Of a stretch of 64,000 nucleotides of DNA, positions 9,038 to 16,526 are shown in pieces. The stretch is taken from positions 434,001 through 498,000 of the forward strand of contig JBMNMS010000001.1 in NCBI GenBank assembly GCA_050953445.1, read 5' to 3'. Numbering within the stretch: position 1 is the first letter of the stretch; each line of letters begins with the position of its first letter. A program made the translations under genes and the position numbers. The DNA comes from JBMNMS01 sp050953445 (GTDB lineage Bacteria; Bacillota; Clostridia; Peptostreptococcales; Anaerovoracaceae). Under the pieces are notes generated by a model, which ran no database searches, was not told where the DNA came from, and was given only the letters and a program-made list of their open reading frames with translations.

Positions 9038-9053
9038 TGCAATACTTATGCCA
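9038..9053 (-). promoter_or_regulatory. Sigma-54 (-24/-12) promoter of the MFS gene
   Basis: The minus strand reads TGGCATAAGTATTGCA, matching the RpoN consensus with GG at -24 and GC at -12 at exact spacing. A dyad CACATC-N12-GATGTG at 9097-9120, some 45-70 bp upstream, is a candidate activator site. Confidence 0.88.
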
Positions 9054-9197
9054 ATTCATGAGGTGGTTTTGTTAATATTGTAAAATAAAGGGTTGCCACA
9101 TCCCATTTCTATTTGATGTGACCATTCCGGGAGGTAGTGTATACCATGTGTCCTTTTCTGTTTCCTTTCTGCAACAGAATGATTCTTTTGTATACCT

Positions 9198-10637
9198 TCA
9201 AATTAAATCATATTTATTCAACTTTTTATAAAAAGTTTTCCTGCTAATTCCAAGGATATCCATCGCTTTTGTTTTATTGCCATTAGTCCTTTCTAATGCT
9301 TCTATTATTGCGTTTCTTTCCGCTTCATCCATAATTTGATTCAGACTTTTTATATCTTCCTTTTTCTCAGGATGAATAAAGACCTTTTCCTCATTTCCCA
9401 CTTTTTGATTTGAATAATTGCGTATGGCGGAAGCACCACACTCCCCTTCCGCTGTCAATATAACTAAATTTTCCATATAGCTTCTAATCTCCCTGACATT
9501 TCCCGGCCAATCTTGGTTACACAAAAAGGACAGGGCATCGGGGGATAGGCTTACATTTTTATTATATTTCTCGTTAAACTTCTCCAAGTAGAATCCCAAA
9601 AACAGCCTGATATCCTCCCTTCTTTCCCTTAATGGCGGGATTTGCAGATTGAAAGAATTAATTCTGTAATAAAGGTCCTGTCTAAAAGTGTTTTCTGCTA
9701 CCATATTAGTTAAGGGCCTGTTAGTTGCTGAAATTATTCTTATATTGGTGGATATAGGCTTTTCCCCCCCTATTCTTTCTATTTCATTCTCCTGGATTGC
9801 CCGAAGCAGCTTAGGTTGCATGCTCAATGGCATATCTCCAATCTCGTCTAAGAATAATGTTCCCCCTTTAGCTAATTCAAATTTACCTGGTTTCCCTCCG
9901 GGCTTAGCTCCCGTAAATGAACCACCCTCATAGCCAAATAATTCGCTCTCTACAAGCGCTTCCGGAATTGATGCACAGTTTATGACAACGAAAGGTTTGT
10001 CCTTTCTGTGGCTTTTGTTATGTATATACTTTGCTATTACCTCTTTTCCAACACCGCTTTCCCCGCCTATCATTACGGATACATCTGTTTCCGCTATTAT
10101 GGAGGCTTTTTCAATAATTTCAAGGAAAGCATCACTTTGACCTATGATGTTAAACTCATCCAGTTCCTTTGCCGAATCAAATAACCTTTGCCTTATATAT
10201 GACGCAAAGAATCCTTCAGTAGAAGAATCTAATTCGAATTTCTCCATTGGCATGTCCATATAGAGAGAAAATGCCCCTAACAATTTATCGTCTATTATGA
10301 TTGGACGGGTAATTCCTCTTACTAATTTACTTGCATCGATGGGACATGTTTTTTTCTCAATAACAATCCTCTTTTTTGCGTTTAATGCTACCATTGTTGT
10401 GGATCCCTTATATACATCCGGTAAACATTTTCCTATTATATCATGTAGGGATTTACCTATATGTTCCCCATATTTTTTATTTGCATAATAAATCAGGCCT
10501 TTATCATCTACGGCTACAATCGCTACTTCAATATCATCCAGTATAGTTAGTATCATAGAAATATTTAAAAACTCTGAGGCTATTATATCCGGATTATAAG
10601 GAAGGAGACTTTTATTGTTGACATTATTCTTTTTCAT
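9198..10637 (-). CDS. Sigma-54-dependent transcriptional activator (PAS-AAA+-Fis HTH)
   Basis: The 479-aa enhancer-binding protein has an N-terminal PAS-like sensor (about residues 25-135), a central AAA+ domain (about 165-395) with Walker A GESGVGKEVIAK, the sigma-54 loop GSFTGA (a common variant of GAFTGA) and Walker B GTLFLDEIGDM, and a C-terminal Fis-type helix-turn-helix (ATNGNKTKAMDILGISRKTF-like region after residue 440). It lies between two sigma-54 promoters, one facing each way, and so should activate the MFS gene and the GRE operon when its PAS domain senses a substrate or redox signal. It has its own sigma-A-like start region near 10680. Confidence 0.95.
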   Translation of the reverse strand: MKKNNVNNKSLLPYNPDIIASEFLNISMILTILDDIEVAIVAVDDKGLIYYANKKYGEHIGKSLHDIIGKCLPDVYKGSTTMVALNAKKRIVIEKKTCPIDASKLVRGITRPIIIDDKLLGAFSLYMDMPMEKFELDSSTEGFFASYIRQRLFDSAKELDEFNIIGQSDAFLEIIEKASIIAETDVSVMIGGESGVGKEVIAKYIHNKSHRKDKPFVVINCASIPEALVESELFGYEGGSFTGAKPGGKPGKFELAKGGTLFLDEIGDMPLSMQPKLLRAIQENEIERIGGEKPISTNIRIISATNRPLTNMVAENTFRQDLYYRINSFNLQIPPLRERREDIRLFLGFYLEKFNEKYNKNVSLSPDALSFLCNQDWPGNVREIRSYMENLVILTAEGECGASAIRNYSNQKVGNEEKVFIHPEKKEDIKSLNQIMDEAERNAIIEALERTNGNKTKAMDILGISRKTFYKKLNKYDLI

Positions 10638-10676
10638 AACTACCTCATATTGTGAAATTATTTAAACCATCACTAT

Positions 10677-10704
10677 TATACCATGTAATGAGTAATTAAA
10701 CTCA
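10677..10704. promoter_or_regulatory. Regulator promoter region with dyad TGAGT-N6-ACTCA
   Basis: The minus strand has a -10 TATAAT near 10680 with TTGAGT 19 bp upstream, a plausible sigma-A promoter for the activator gene. The dyad TGAGT-N6-ACTCA at 10689-10704 lies between these elements and about 130 bp upstream of the GRE sigma-54 promoter, so it could be an activator site and an autoregulatory site at once. Confidence 0.35.
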
Positions 10705-10829
10705 ATTATAGCTCCTTAAAAATTTAATTGGATGAATGATAACTACAGTTACAGCTTAATTGATATTTTATGATAATTGGGCTATAATTAATATAGGTTA
10801 ATGGGTAAATATATAGCAAAGCTGTAAAG

Positions 10830-10845
10830 TGGCATGAAAATTGCA
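10830..10845 (+). promoter_or_regulatory. Sigma-54 (-24/-12) promoter of the GRE operon
   Basis: TGGCATGAAAATTGCA matches the RpoN -24/-12 consensus exactly at GG and GC positions. Transcription would start near 10857, some 65 bp before the GRE start codon. It shares TGGCAT-N5-TTGCA with the divergent MFS promoter. Confidence 0.92.
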
Positions 10846-10922
10846 ATAAATATATCATGTAATATGTAGAATAATAATCCCAATGTAAGCGATTATGCAT
10901 ATCAATCATAGGAGGTGTAAAA

Positions 10923-13178
10923 ATGTCTGAATCATCAGGAGCAAAGCTAGGCCTTGAAATACGTGACGGTAAGATAGCGAAGGTTGGAAGCACTAAGCGT
11001 ATTCAAGAACTAAACGGAATGCTCCATGCGGAACGTCCAAATGGAGATATTTTTAGAGCAAAGGTATTAACAAAAGTCTATAAAGAAACAGAGGGTCAGC
11101 CTCAGATCAGAAGGCGCTACAAGGCATCGGCAGAGCTTTATAGAACAATTAAACCGGTAATTTACGATTATGAAAGATTGGCAGGGTGGCCTGCCTCCAG
11201 AATAAGAGGAGTGCAAATTGCCATAGAAATGCATGCCCATTGGCTTGCCGATGACCTGGATAACATGGAAACAAGACCATACGACCCCTTCCAGATATCC
11301 GAGGAGGACAAAAAAGAACTTCGAGACGAACTTATTCCTTACTGGAAAGACAAAACGCTGACGAGTCTTTGGTCTAAGTATATTCCGGAGGAAGAGGCTA
11401 TGAAATCGCAGGCCGGTGGTTTTGCTGATGTGGTTAATTACATCACGTCCCATGGCTCTCATTTTCTTCCCGATTATCCTTATCTTATGGAACATGGATT
11501 TAAGGGAAAATATGATCTGGCAAAAAAATGTCTGGAAGAGTTGGATCCACAAGATCCTGCCAGCATAGATAAGAAAGAATTCTACGAAGGTCTTATCCTT
11601 GTTCTTGAGGGAATCAAGCAGATGGCTGAAAATTATGCAGATGCAGCCAAGGAAAAAGCTTCTCAGGAGAAGGATCCCATACGTAGACAGGAATTGCTTG
11701 CCATGGAAGAATGTATGCGCCATGTCCCATGGAACCCACCACGCAATTTCTATGAAGCCATAGAGGTTGTCTGGCTTGTATTCTGTATGCTGTTTATCGA
11801 AGGTGCTGGTCCTTCGGTAACCTATGGGCGCTTTGATCAATATATGTATCCCTTTTACAAAAAGGGCATAGAAGATGGAAGCCTTACCCCGGAATTAGCC
11901 ATGGAATTTATAGAGGAGCTATATATAAAAACCACATCCAACCCATGGTTTCAGTCCACCAATCTGGCCTACTATTTTGGTGGTTACTATAGATATCCCC
12001 ATATAGATGTAGGTGGCCTGGACAAAAATAGGCGAGATGCTTCAAATGAATTATCCTTCCTCTGCCTACGTGCCATGAGGCATGCAAAAACCACCGCACC
12101 CACCATAAGCCTACTTCTACATCAGAAAACCCCTGATGATTTGCTTTTGGAAGCGGTTAAATTAGCATCGGAAGGAATGGGGCATCCCTCCTTCTTCAAC
12201 GTGGAATCCTTAATTGGAATGCTTGAAAATCGAGCCGGCGGACTGCATGGAAAAAGCCCCTACACTCAGGAACAAATATTAGAGCTGGGCTCTCCCATAG
12301 GCTGTGTAGAACCCGGTGTTATGGGCTATCAATATGGCCATACAGATTCCTGTATCATAAATGTAGCCTATGCCCCTACCCTGGTTTTAACCCACGGAAT
12401 TAAGCCCGAGGGAGTCGATGGCTATGGAAGCGGTCAGATGCTTTCATATGATAGCGGTGATTTATCCCAATACAATACCTACGAGGATTTCCTTGATGCC
12501 GTTAAAGGTCAAATTGAATGGGCCATAAAAAACTCTCATAAGAATGCCATCATAGCGGAAAAGATCCTTGCAGAGCAGTTTCAACTTCCAACCTATACAT
12601 TGCTTTTGAATGGCGCTGTTGAAAAAGGTCTTGATGCCGCTGCGGGCGGTGCTCTTTGCAATGTGGGGCCAACCATCCAGCTTATAGGATTTGGAACCCT
12701 TGTGGACTCGGTGGCTGCGATCAAAAAGGTTATATATGATGACAAATCATATAGCCTTGAGGATTTAAAGGCTGCCATAGATGCAAACTATGAAGGCTAT
12801 GAGGACTTAAAGTCCAAACTTGATTCTGCACCAAAATATGGAAATGACGATGATTATGTGGATAATGATGCTTCTATGCTTTGGAAGTTCTTTGCAGATA
12901 CAACACGGGGTCTTAAAAATTACCGGGGTGGTTATTGTGATCCGGCGGTTCAAATGGTTCAAGCTCACATAGGTTTTGGAGCCATGACCGGCGCAACTCC
13001 TAATGGTAGACTTGCAGGCCAACCCCTGTCCGACACCATGTCTGCAACCCAGCAGGCTGACACCAAGGGCCCCACCTTTGCAGCAAGAAGCTATGGAAAG
13101 CTTAATTATCCCATATACTCTAACGGAACCTTGCTCAATATGTGGATCAGCAATTCTGAGCTAATAGCTAAAAAATAG
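10923..13178 (+). CDS. Glycyl radical enzyme, catalytic chain without glycyl radical domain
   Basis: The 751-aa protein is a PFL-family glycyl radical enzyme chain. It has the barrel landmarks GRFDQYMYPFYKKGIEDG near 302-319, DASNELSFL near 372-380, the catalytic cysteine loop GSPIGCVEPG with thiyl Cys461 and Glu463, and late ATPNGRLAGQPLSD and GTLLN segments. The C-V-E arrangement is that of eliminases and some decarboxylases (diol dehydratase, CutC, IslA, aryl-acetate decarboxylase), not of pyruvate formate-lyase. The chain stops right after GTLLNMW, just where the glycyl radical domain normally begins; that domain is encoded by the next gene. The start has AGGAGGTG upstream. The following activase and acylating aldehyde dehydrogenase suggest an aldehyde product. 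Substrate unknown. Confidence 0.93.
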   Translation: MSESSGAKLGLEIRDGKIAKVGSTKRIQELNGMLHAERPNGDIFRAKVLTKVYKETEGQPQIRRRYKASAELYRTIKPVIYDYERLAGWPASRIRGVQIAIEMHAHWLADDLDNMETRPYDPFQISEEDKKELRDELIPYWKDKTLTSLWSKYIPEEEAMKSQAGGFADVVNYITSHGSHFLPDYPYLMEHGFKGKYDLAKKCLEELDPQDPASIDKKEFYEGLILVLEGIKQMAENYADAAKEKASQEKDPIRRQELLAMEECMRHVPWNPPRNFYEAIEVVWLVFCMLFIEGAGPSVTYGRFDQYMYPFYKKGIEDGSLTPELAMEFIEELYIKTTSNPWFQSTNLAYYFGGYYRYPHIDVGGLDKNRRDASNELSFLCLRAMRHAKTTAPTISLLLHQKTPDDLLLEAVKLASEGMGHPSFFNVESLIGMLENRAGGLHGKSPYTQEQILELGSPIGCVEPGVMGYQYGHTDSCIINVAYAPTLVLTHGIKPEGVDGYGSGQMLSYDSGDLSQYNTYEDFLDAVKGQIEWAIKNSHKNAIIAEKILAEQFQLPTYTLLLNGAVEKGLDAAAGGALCNVGPTIQLIGFGTLVDSVAAIKKVIYDDKSYSLEDLKAAIDANYEGYEDLKSKLDSAPKYGNDDDYVDNDASMLWKFFADTTRGLKNYRGGYCDPAVQMVQAHIGFGAMTGATPNGRLAGQPLSDTMSATQQADTKGPTFAARSYGKLNYPIYSNGTLLNMWISNSELIAKK

Positions 13179-13193
13179 AAAGGAGATATAATC

Positions 13194-13478
13194 ATGATAC
13201 CAGTTTTAAATACACCTGAATCAACCTATTACGAGCCTGAATACAAGATATCAGGGATAAACAATTTTGCCAATCTCATAAGGACTATGCTAAATGATTA
13301 TGGGGTATATCATGTACAATTTAACACCGTGGATAAGGCTGTTTTAATAGATGCGTTGGAAAATCCGGAAAAATATCCCACCCTTATGGTTCGCATAGCC
13401 GGATATAGTGTTTATTGGACGGACTTAAGCCGCCGCTGTCAGGAGGATGTTATCAATAGAACGGAGCATAAATTCTAA
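13194..13478 (+). CDS. Separate glycyl radical domain subunit of the GRE
   Basis: The 94-aa protein is the detached C-terminal domain of a glycyl radical enzyme. It contains YHVQFNTVD (residues 39-47) and the radical loop VRIAGYSVYW with the radical-bearing Gly70, followed by the usual final QEDVINRTEH. Added to the 751-aa upstream chain it makes about 845 aa, a normal full GRE length. It is 15 nt after the catalytic-chain stop and has a near-perfect ribosome binding site AGAAAGGAG 8 nt before its ATG, so it is translated as its own polypeptide. It differs from the repair protein GrcA/YfiD in being operon-paired with a GRE that lacks this domain. Confidence 0.93.
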   Translation: MIPVLNTPESTYYEPEYKISGINNFANLIRTMLNDYGVYHVQFNTVDKAVLIDALENPEKYPTLMVRIAGYSVYWTDLSRRCQEDVINRTEHKF

Positions 13479-14450
13479 ATGAGCAACACGAATGATAACC
13501 TTACAATCGATATATTTGATATAGGGCATTACAGGAATGAAGACGGCCCGGGGATAAGGACCATTATCTTCTTCAAGGGTTGCCCCCTGCGCTGTCAATG
13601 GTGCAGCAATCCATTCGGACTTTCAAGGAAATCACACCTGGCCTTTAATAAAAGCCTTTGCACTAATTGCGGGGCCTGTATTGAGGCTTGCACTAAAAAT
13701 TGCAACTATTTCAATGACAAGGGTATATTAGAAATGAATTTCGATGAGTGCAACGCATGTGGAAACTGCGTTGCCTCATGCCCTTCAAAGGCACGACAAA
13801 TAATCGGCTATAAAAAAACTGTAGGCGAGCTTTATGAAATCATATCCAAAGACGCCTCTTTTTATCGTCGTACAAAAGGAGGAGTAACTCTGTCCGGAGG
13901 AGAGGTACTTCTTCAATACAAAGGTGCAGCTGCCCTTTTGAAAAAGTGCCGGGGCTGTCTTTTTCTCAGTACAGCTATTGAAACCTCTGCCTATGCACCC
14001 TGGGAACATTTGGAAGAAGTAGCTCAATATTGCGATATAGTTTTTGTGGATTTGAAAATTATGGATGACGATAAACACAAAAAATATACTGGGGTTTCAA
14101 ACAAAATAATACTGGAAAACATAAGGAAGTTATGCCAAAGATGGGAAGAAAAAGGATCCCCTCGCATTATTATAAGAAGACCTGTTATACCGGGAATAAG
14201 CGATGATGATGAAATGACAATGGATGTTGCCAGATTCGTAAGCAGCTTATCTGTTATCCCCGAGGTCAATCTCCTCCCTTATCACAACCTGGGTGAAGCA
14301 AAATATCCCATGATTGGCGAAAACTATAGTTTTGACGAATTAGAATCAATGGAATACAATTCACCAATTCTTCAAAGAATAAAAGAAATGACACAGGAAT
14401 ATAACCCGAAGATACACGTTAGCATCGGCGGAGGTGAAATTCAAGATTAA
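13479..14450 (+). CDS. Radical SAM glycyl radical enzyme activase
   Basis: The 323-aa enzyme would abstract hydrogen from Gly70 of the small GRE subunit using S-adenosylmethionine. The radical SAM motif CPLRCQWC gives Cys35, Cys39 and Cys42. It is followed by an inserted ferredoxin-like domain with two CxxCxxCxxxC clusters (Cys61-71 and Cys91-101), typical of activases for eliminase-type GREs and absent from the PFL activase. SGGE (about residue 138) and the PVIPGISD segment are further family marks. The ATG directly follows the small-subunit stop, so translation is probably coupled. Confidence 0.95.
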   Translation: MSNTNDNLTIDIFDIGHYRNEDGPGIRTIIFFKGCPLRCQWCSNPFGLSRKSHLAFNKSLCTNCGACIEACTKNCNYFNDKGILEMNFDECNACGNCVASCPSKARQIIGYKKTVGELYEIISKDASFYRRTKGGVTLSGGEVLLQYKGAAALLKKCRGCLFLSTAIETSAYAPWEHLEEVAQYCDIVFVDLKIMDDDKHKKYTGVSNKIILENIRKLCQRWEEKGSPRIIIRRPVIPGISDDDEMTMDVARFVSSLSVIPEVNLLPYHNLGEAKYPMIGENYSFDELESMEYNSPILQRIKEMTQEYNPKIHVSIGGGEIQD

Positions 14451-14462
14451 CGGAGGAACGAA

Positions 14463-15833
14463 ATGTATATAAATGATACTATAAATGATTTGATTCAAAA
14501 GGCCACCTCAGCACAAAAAGTGTTTGAAAAGATGAGTCAGAAAAAAGTTGATGAAGCCGTAAAGGTGATTGCAAGGGTTATCGTGGAAAATGCTGAAATA
14601 CTTGCAGAGCATGCGGTAAACGAAACAGGCATGGGCAATGTGAATGATAAAATTGCAAAGCATAAGAATAAGCCCAAGCTAATATATCATCACTTAAAGG
14701 GTAAGAAATCCAGAGGTATTATAGAAAGGGATGAAAGGACAGGAATCACCCTGGTGGCTAAGCCCATGGGAATCGTCGGGGCCATAACACCAACCACAAA
14801 TCCCGTGGTTACCTCGATGAGCAATTCCATGTTTGCTTTAAAGACAGGCAATGCCATCATTCTTGCACCTCATCCAAGAGCAAGGGCATGTTCTGCCAGG
14901 GCAGTTAATCTGATGCGAGAGGAATTGAAAAAAATACAACTGCCGGAGGACCTTATACAAATATTGGATGATCCTTCAAGGGAGATGACAAATGCGCTGA
15001 TGAAGGCAGTGGATGTGGTTATTGCCACAGGGGGAATGGGCATGGTCAAGGCCGTTTACAGCTCAGGAAAGCCGGCTTTAGGCGTGGGAGCCGGTAATGT
15101 ACAAACCATTTTAGACCGGGATGTGGACTATAGCACTGTAGTACCAAAGATCATAGCGGGAAGAATCTTCGATAACGGGATTCTGTGCACGGCAGAACAA
15201 ACTGTAATCTGCCCAAGGGAGAATTATGACGAGATAATGGATCTTTTTGATAAAAATGACGCTTTAGTTGTCAAGGATCCGGATATGATTGACAAATTCC
15301 GCAAGGCACTTTTTACAGAAGAGGGGATAATAAACAGGCATGTTGTGGGGCAGTCGGTACAAAGCATAGGCCAGCTGGCGGGGGTTAATATTGACGAAAA
15401 AGTTAAGGTTATAGTCTTAGAAACCGAAAGATTTGGACAGGAGGAGGTTCTTGCCAAGGAAAAAATGTGTCCATGCATTGCGGCTATTAAATATGACAGT
15501 TTTGAAGAAGCTGTGGACATTGCAAAGACCAATTTAGAAATGGAGGGTAAGGGACATTCCTTATCCATTCATTCAAACGATAGGAATCATATTGAATATG
15601 CTGCAGAAGCAATCAGTGTTTCCAGATTTGTGGTAAACCAGGTTTGCGCCATTGCCGCGGCAGGAAGTTATAACAACGGATTGGCTCCGAGCAATACCCT
15701 TGGGTGCGGTTCATGGGGCAACAACTCCATTTCGGAAAACCTGGATTACAAACATCTTATGAATGTATCAAGAATAGCATACAATATGGAAGATGCACAC
15801 ATTCCAACAGACAAAGAGGTTTGGGAGGATTAA
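14463..15833 (+). CDS. CoA-acylating aldehyde dehydrogenase
   Basis: The 456-aa protein is an NAD-dependent aldehyde dehydrogenase of the acylating type: catalytic Cys242 lies in FDNGILCTAEQT, and the C-terminal CGSWGNNSISENLDYKHLMN is characteristic of AdhE-like, sulfoacetaldehyde and succinate-semialdehyde acylating enzymes. It converts an aldehyde plus CoA into an acyl-CoA. GGAGG lies 6 nt before the ATG and the gene is 12 nt after the activase, so it is the last enzyme of the GRE operon. Its presence argues that the GRE releases an aldehyde. The exact aldehyde is not evident; closeness to sulfoacetaldehyde dehydrogenases is my impression only. Confidence 0.9.
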   Translation: MYINDTINDLIQKATSAQKVFEKMSQKKVDEAVKVIARVIVENAEILAEHAVNETGMGNVNDKIAKHKNKPKLIYHHLKGKKSRGIIERDERTGITLVAKPMGIVGAITPTTNPVVTSMSNSMFALKTGNAIILAPHPRARACSARAVNLMREELKKIQLPEDLIQILDDPSREMTNALMKAVDVVIATGGMGMVKAVYSSGKPALGVGAGNVQTILDRDVDYSTVVPKIIAGRIFDNGILCTAEQTVICPRENYDEIMDLFDKNDALVVKDPDMIDKFRKALFTEEGIINRHVVGQSVQSIGQLAGVNIDEKVKVIVLETERFGQEEVLAKEKMCPCIAAIKYDSFEEAVDIAKTNLEMEGKGHSLSIHSNDRNHIEYAAEAISVSRFVVNQVCAIAAAGSYNNGLAPSNTLGCGSWGNNSISENLDYKHLMNVSRIAYNMEDAHIPTDKEVWED

Positions 15834-15868
15834 ATCCATCTAATTCTTGGCATGGCTTGTAACCATGG

Positions 15869-15912
15869 TTGAATCCATGATAAAATCATTTTGACCCCAA
15901 TTATGGATTCAA
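15869..15912 (+). repeat. Inverted repeat before the 55-aa membrane protein gene
   Basis: TTGAATCCAT (15869-15878) and ATGGATTCAA (15903-15912) are perfect inverted copies with a 24-nt loop. The 3' arm abuts the AAGGAG ribosome binding site of the next small gene, and there is no U-run, so it could limit translation initiation or mark the GRE operon end. Confidence 0.6.
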
Positions 15913-15922
15913 GGAGAAAAAT

Positions 15923-16090
15923 ATGTCCGAAGTTACCAAACGCCTGTTGATTGCCTTATTCTTCATGGTGATTTCAGCCTTATGTTTTTACATCACCATA
16001 AAAGAAAGTCATTTTTCATATTCCATTACCTTGCCTGGTTTTCTTATGCTGGGCATATCAATAATCTTCTTTCGTAACCTGAAAAAATGA
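15923..16090 (+). CDS. Small two-helix membrane protein, 55 aa
   Basis: The ATG is preceded by AAGGAG at 7 nt. The product starts MSEVTKRLLIALFFMVIS and has two hydrophobic segments (about residues 8-23 and 32-49) separated by KESHFSYS, ending in basic RNLKK. I do not recognise a family. It follows the aldehyde dehydrogenase on the same strand after a 10-bp inverted repeat, so it may be the last gene of the GRE transcript or an independent gene. Confidence 0.6.
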   Translation: MSEVTKRLLIALFFMVISALCFYITIKESHFSYSITLPGFLMLGISIIFFRNLKK

Positions 16091-16130
16091 TTAGGAAAAG
16101 GGTATATAAAACACCCTCAGGGCATAGACA

Positions 16131-16157
16131 AACCCCAGGAAATAAACCTGGGGTTCG
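16131..16157. terminator. Bidirectional intrinsic terminator
   Basis: AACCCCAGG (about 16133-16141) and CCTGGGGTT form a 9-bp stem with a 7-nt loop between convergent genes. A T-rich stretch lies a few bases downstream on the plus strand. Confidence 0.7.
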
Positions 16158-16164
16158 AGCTTTT

Positions 16165-16467
16165 CTATTCCTGACTCGTGATGGCTTCGAATTCCTTTAC
16201 AACCTTTTCGAATTCTTCTTCATTATCTATATCCACCAATTCAAACTCATCCTCGCCAACTTCCTTATATCCATAGATATATACATCATCAGAATCATCC
16301 TCGGGGATCAGGGCAATGTATTCCTTGCCGTCAAACTCAAAGACTCCCATGATCTCACATTCGATTTCTTCTCCATCATCAAATTCTAAGGTAATATAAT
16401 CCACCTCATCGTTGCCTTCACAACAGTCACCATTGCAAACGCAAGGATTTTTTTCTTTCTCTGTCAT
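16165..16467 (-). CDS. DUF1292 domain protein
   Basis: The 100-aa acidic protein has the DUF1292 pattern ITLEFDDGEEIECEIMGVFE followed by KEYIALIPED and a run of acidic residues. The N-terminus adds a cysteine cluster (CVCNGDCC). DUF1292 proteins are widespread in Firmicutes, often in the yrrL/yrzB context, with no defined function. It precedes uvrC on the opposite side of a short gap and faces the GRE operon end. Confidence 0.85.
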   Translation of the reverse strand: MTEKEKNPCVCNGDCCEGNDEVDYITLEFDDGEEIECEIMGVFEFDGKEYIALIPEDDSDDVYIYGYKEVGEDEFELVDIDNEEEFEKVVKEFEAITSQE

Positions 16468-16526
16468 GTGCTTTTTCCTCCTAAACCATTAAATAATGAA
16501 AGCTTCTACATACTATATCACTATAA

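Noticed and set aside
11067..11840. A 257-codon minus-strand frame inside the GRE gene
   Set aside because: It is antisense to a well-conserved coding region, has no ribosome binding site and no recognisable domain.
10923..13478. A frameshift or degraded GRE gene
   Set aside because: Both parts are in the same frame, all key residues are intact, and the second part has a strong ribosome binding site at good spacing; this is not the pattern of decay.
13194..13478. A GrcA/YfiD-type repair protein
   Set aside because: It contains the same kind of domain but is paired with a GRE chain that lacks that domain, and it is in an operon with the activase.
13479..14450. A pyruvate formate-lyase activase
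   Set aside because: The two extra CxxCxxCxxxC clusters are absent from PFL activases, and the GRE has C-V-E rather than the double cysteine of PFL.
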